Shown in pieces: positions 37,852 to 38,080 of a stretch of DNA of 38,080 nt. The number at the start of each line of letters is the position of its first letter. Position 1 is the first letter of the stretch. The notes beneath the pieces are model-generated. The model was not told where the DNA came from. It saw only the letters and a list, made by a program, of their open reading frames with translations, and searched no databases. Both the position numbers and the translations under genes were made by a program. The DNA is from Rubrivivax sp. (GTDB taxonomy: Bacteria; Pseudomonadota; Gammaproteobacteria; Burkholderiales; Burkholderiaceae_C): contig JAUXVE010000136.1 in the NCBI GenBank assembly GCA_030680415.1, forward strand, positions 1 through 38,080, read 5' to 3'.

Positions 37852-38021
37852 AGCCCCCAGAACAGCCGCAATCAAGGCGCAAAGCGCAGCCGGGGTTAGG
37901 CCATGACCACAGAGGGTCATGGCCTTCGCAGGCGGCAGGCCCCGCGCAGGCGGGCCCTGCCGTCCGGCTCAGCCCCGGCGAGCATTTGCAACGCGGAGTG
38001 CAGCTGTTCTGGGGGCTTACC
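37852..38021. repeat. Nested palindromic element with 18-bp inverted ends
   Basis: GTAAGCCCCCAGAACAGC at 37852-37869 is repeated exactly in inverted form at 38004-38021. Inside are a ten-pair hairpin GGCCATGACC-N6-GGTCATGGCC (about 37899-37924), a GCCGGGG/CCCCGGC pair and a CGGCAGG/CCTGCCG pair. The whole could fold into a branched structure. It looks like a small MITE-type or intergenic repeat, or a structured RNA. A frame opening at the ATG at 37839 runs to the window end without a stop, but its translation is not recognisable. Confidence 0.6.
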
Positions 38022-38080
38022 CGAAGGGCAGGGGTACCCAAGGGCCCTGCGCGGCGTTGCACCGCTTGCCCGCACGTCAG

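Overview
This is a GC-rich chromosomal window with dense, translationally coupled genes. Its gene set points to a betaproteobacterium of the Burkholderiales, probably the Rubrivivax/Leptothrix/Piscinibacter group. The clues are a Liu-type leucine catabolic locus, a homogentisate operon with a DUF2783 gene, a class II ribonucleotide reductase (RNR), and a beta-proteobacterial type IV minor-pilin cluster. No rRNA, tRNA or CRISPR array was seen.

Layout. 1-2.5 kb: the end of an MFS transporter, a NikR nickel regulator, an inverted palindromic repeat and a class III CoA-transferase. 2.6-7.8 kb (minus): a minor-pilin operon (PilE-like, FimT/GspH, PilW, enlarged PilX, and a very large PilV with InlB-like repeats), with no PilY1. 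8.2-13.7 kb (plus): a homogentisate operon with a variant metallo-beta-lactamase-fold protein, an FAD monooxygenase, a DUF2783 protein, HmgA and FahA; the monooxygenase pair may feed homogentisate to the ring-cleavage enzymes. 13.7-17.1 kb (minus): four coupled genes for tetronate (L-threonate type) breakdown, with a VOC protein in place of the usual isomerase. 17.2-23.4 kb (plus): a universal stress protein behind an FNR-like box, an ETHE1-type persulfide dioxygenase, a class II RNR interrupted by an intein, and a hemolysin III protein. 23.4-26.7 kb (minus): AhpF, AhpC behind a possible OxyR site, and an acyltransferase.

26.8-29.4 kb (plus): a hemerythrin-domain protein, a small lipoprotein, a DsbA/HCCA-isomerase family protein and a DinB-like protein. 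29.4-36.2 kb (plus): leucine/isovalerate degradation (liuB, liuC, DUF4126, liuD, liuE) behind a LiuR-like palindrome, with a VapBC toxin-antitoxin module wedged between liuB and liuC. 36.2-38.1 kb: a YbaK-type deacylase, a DUF1289 protein, a second HCCA-isomerase-like protein, a small DUF3311-like membrane protein, and a strongly palindromic element at the window edge.

The most striking items are: an RNR intein ending in Gly-Gln instead of His-Asn, inserted directly before the predicted catalytic cysteine; the VOC protein that may replace the tetronate isomerase; the adhesin-like PilV in a cluster without PilY1; the VapBC insertion in the liu operon; and the terminal palindromic element.
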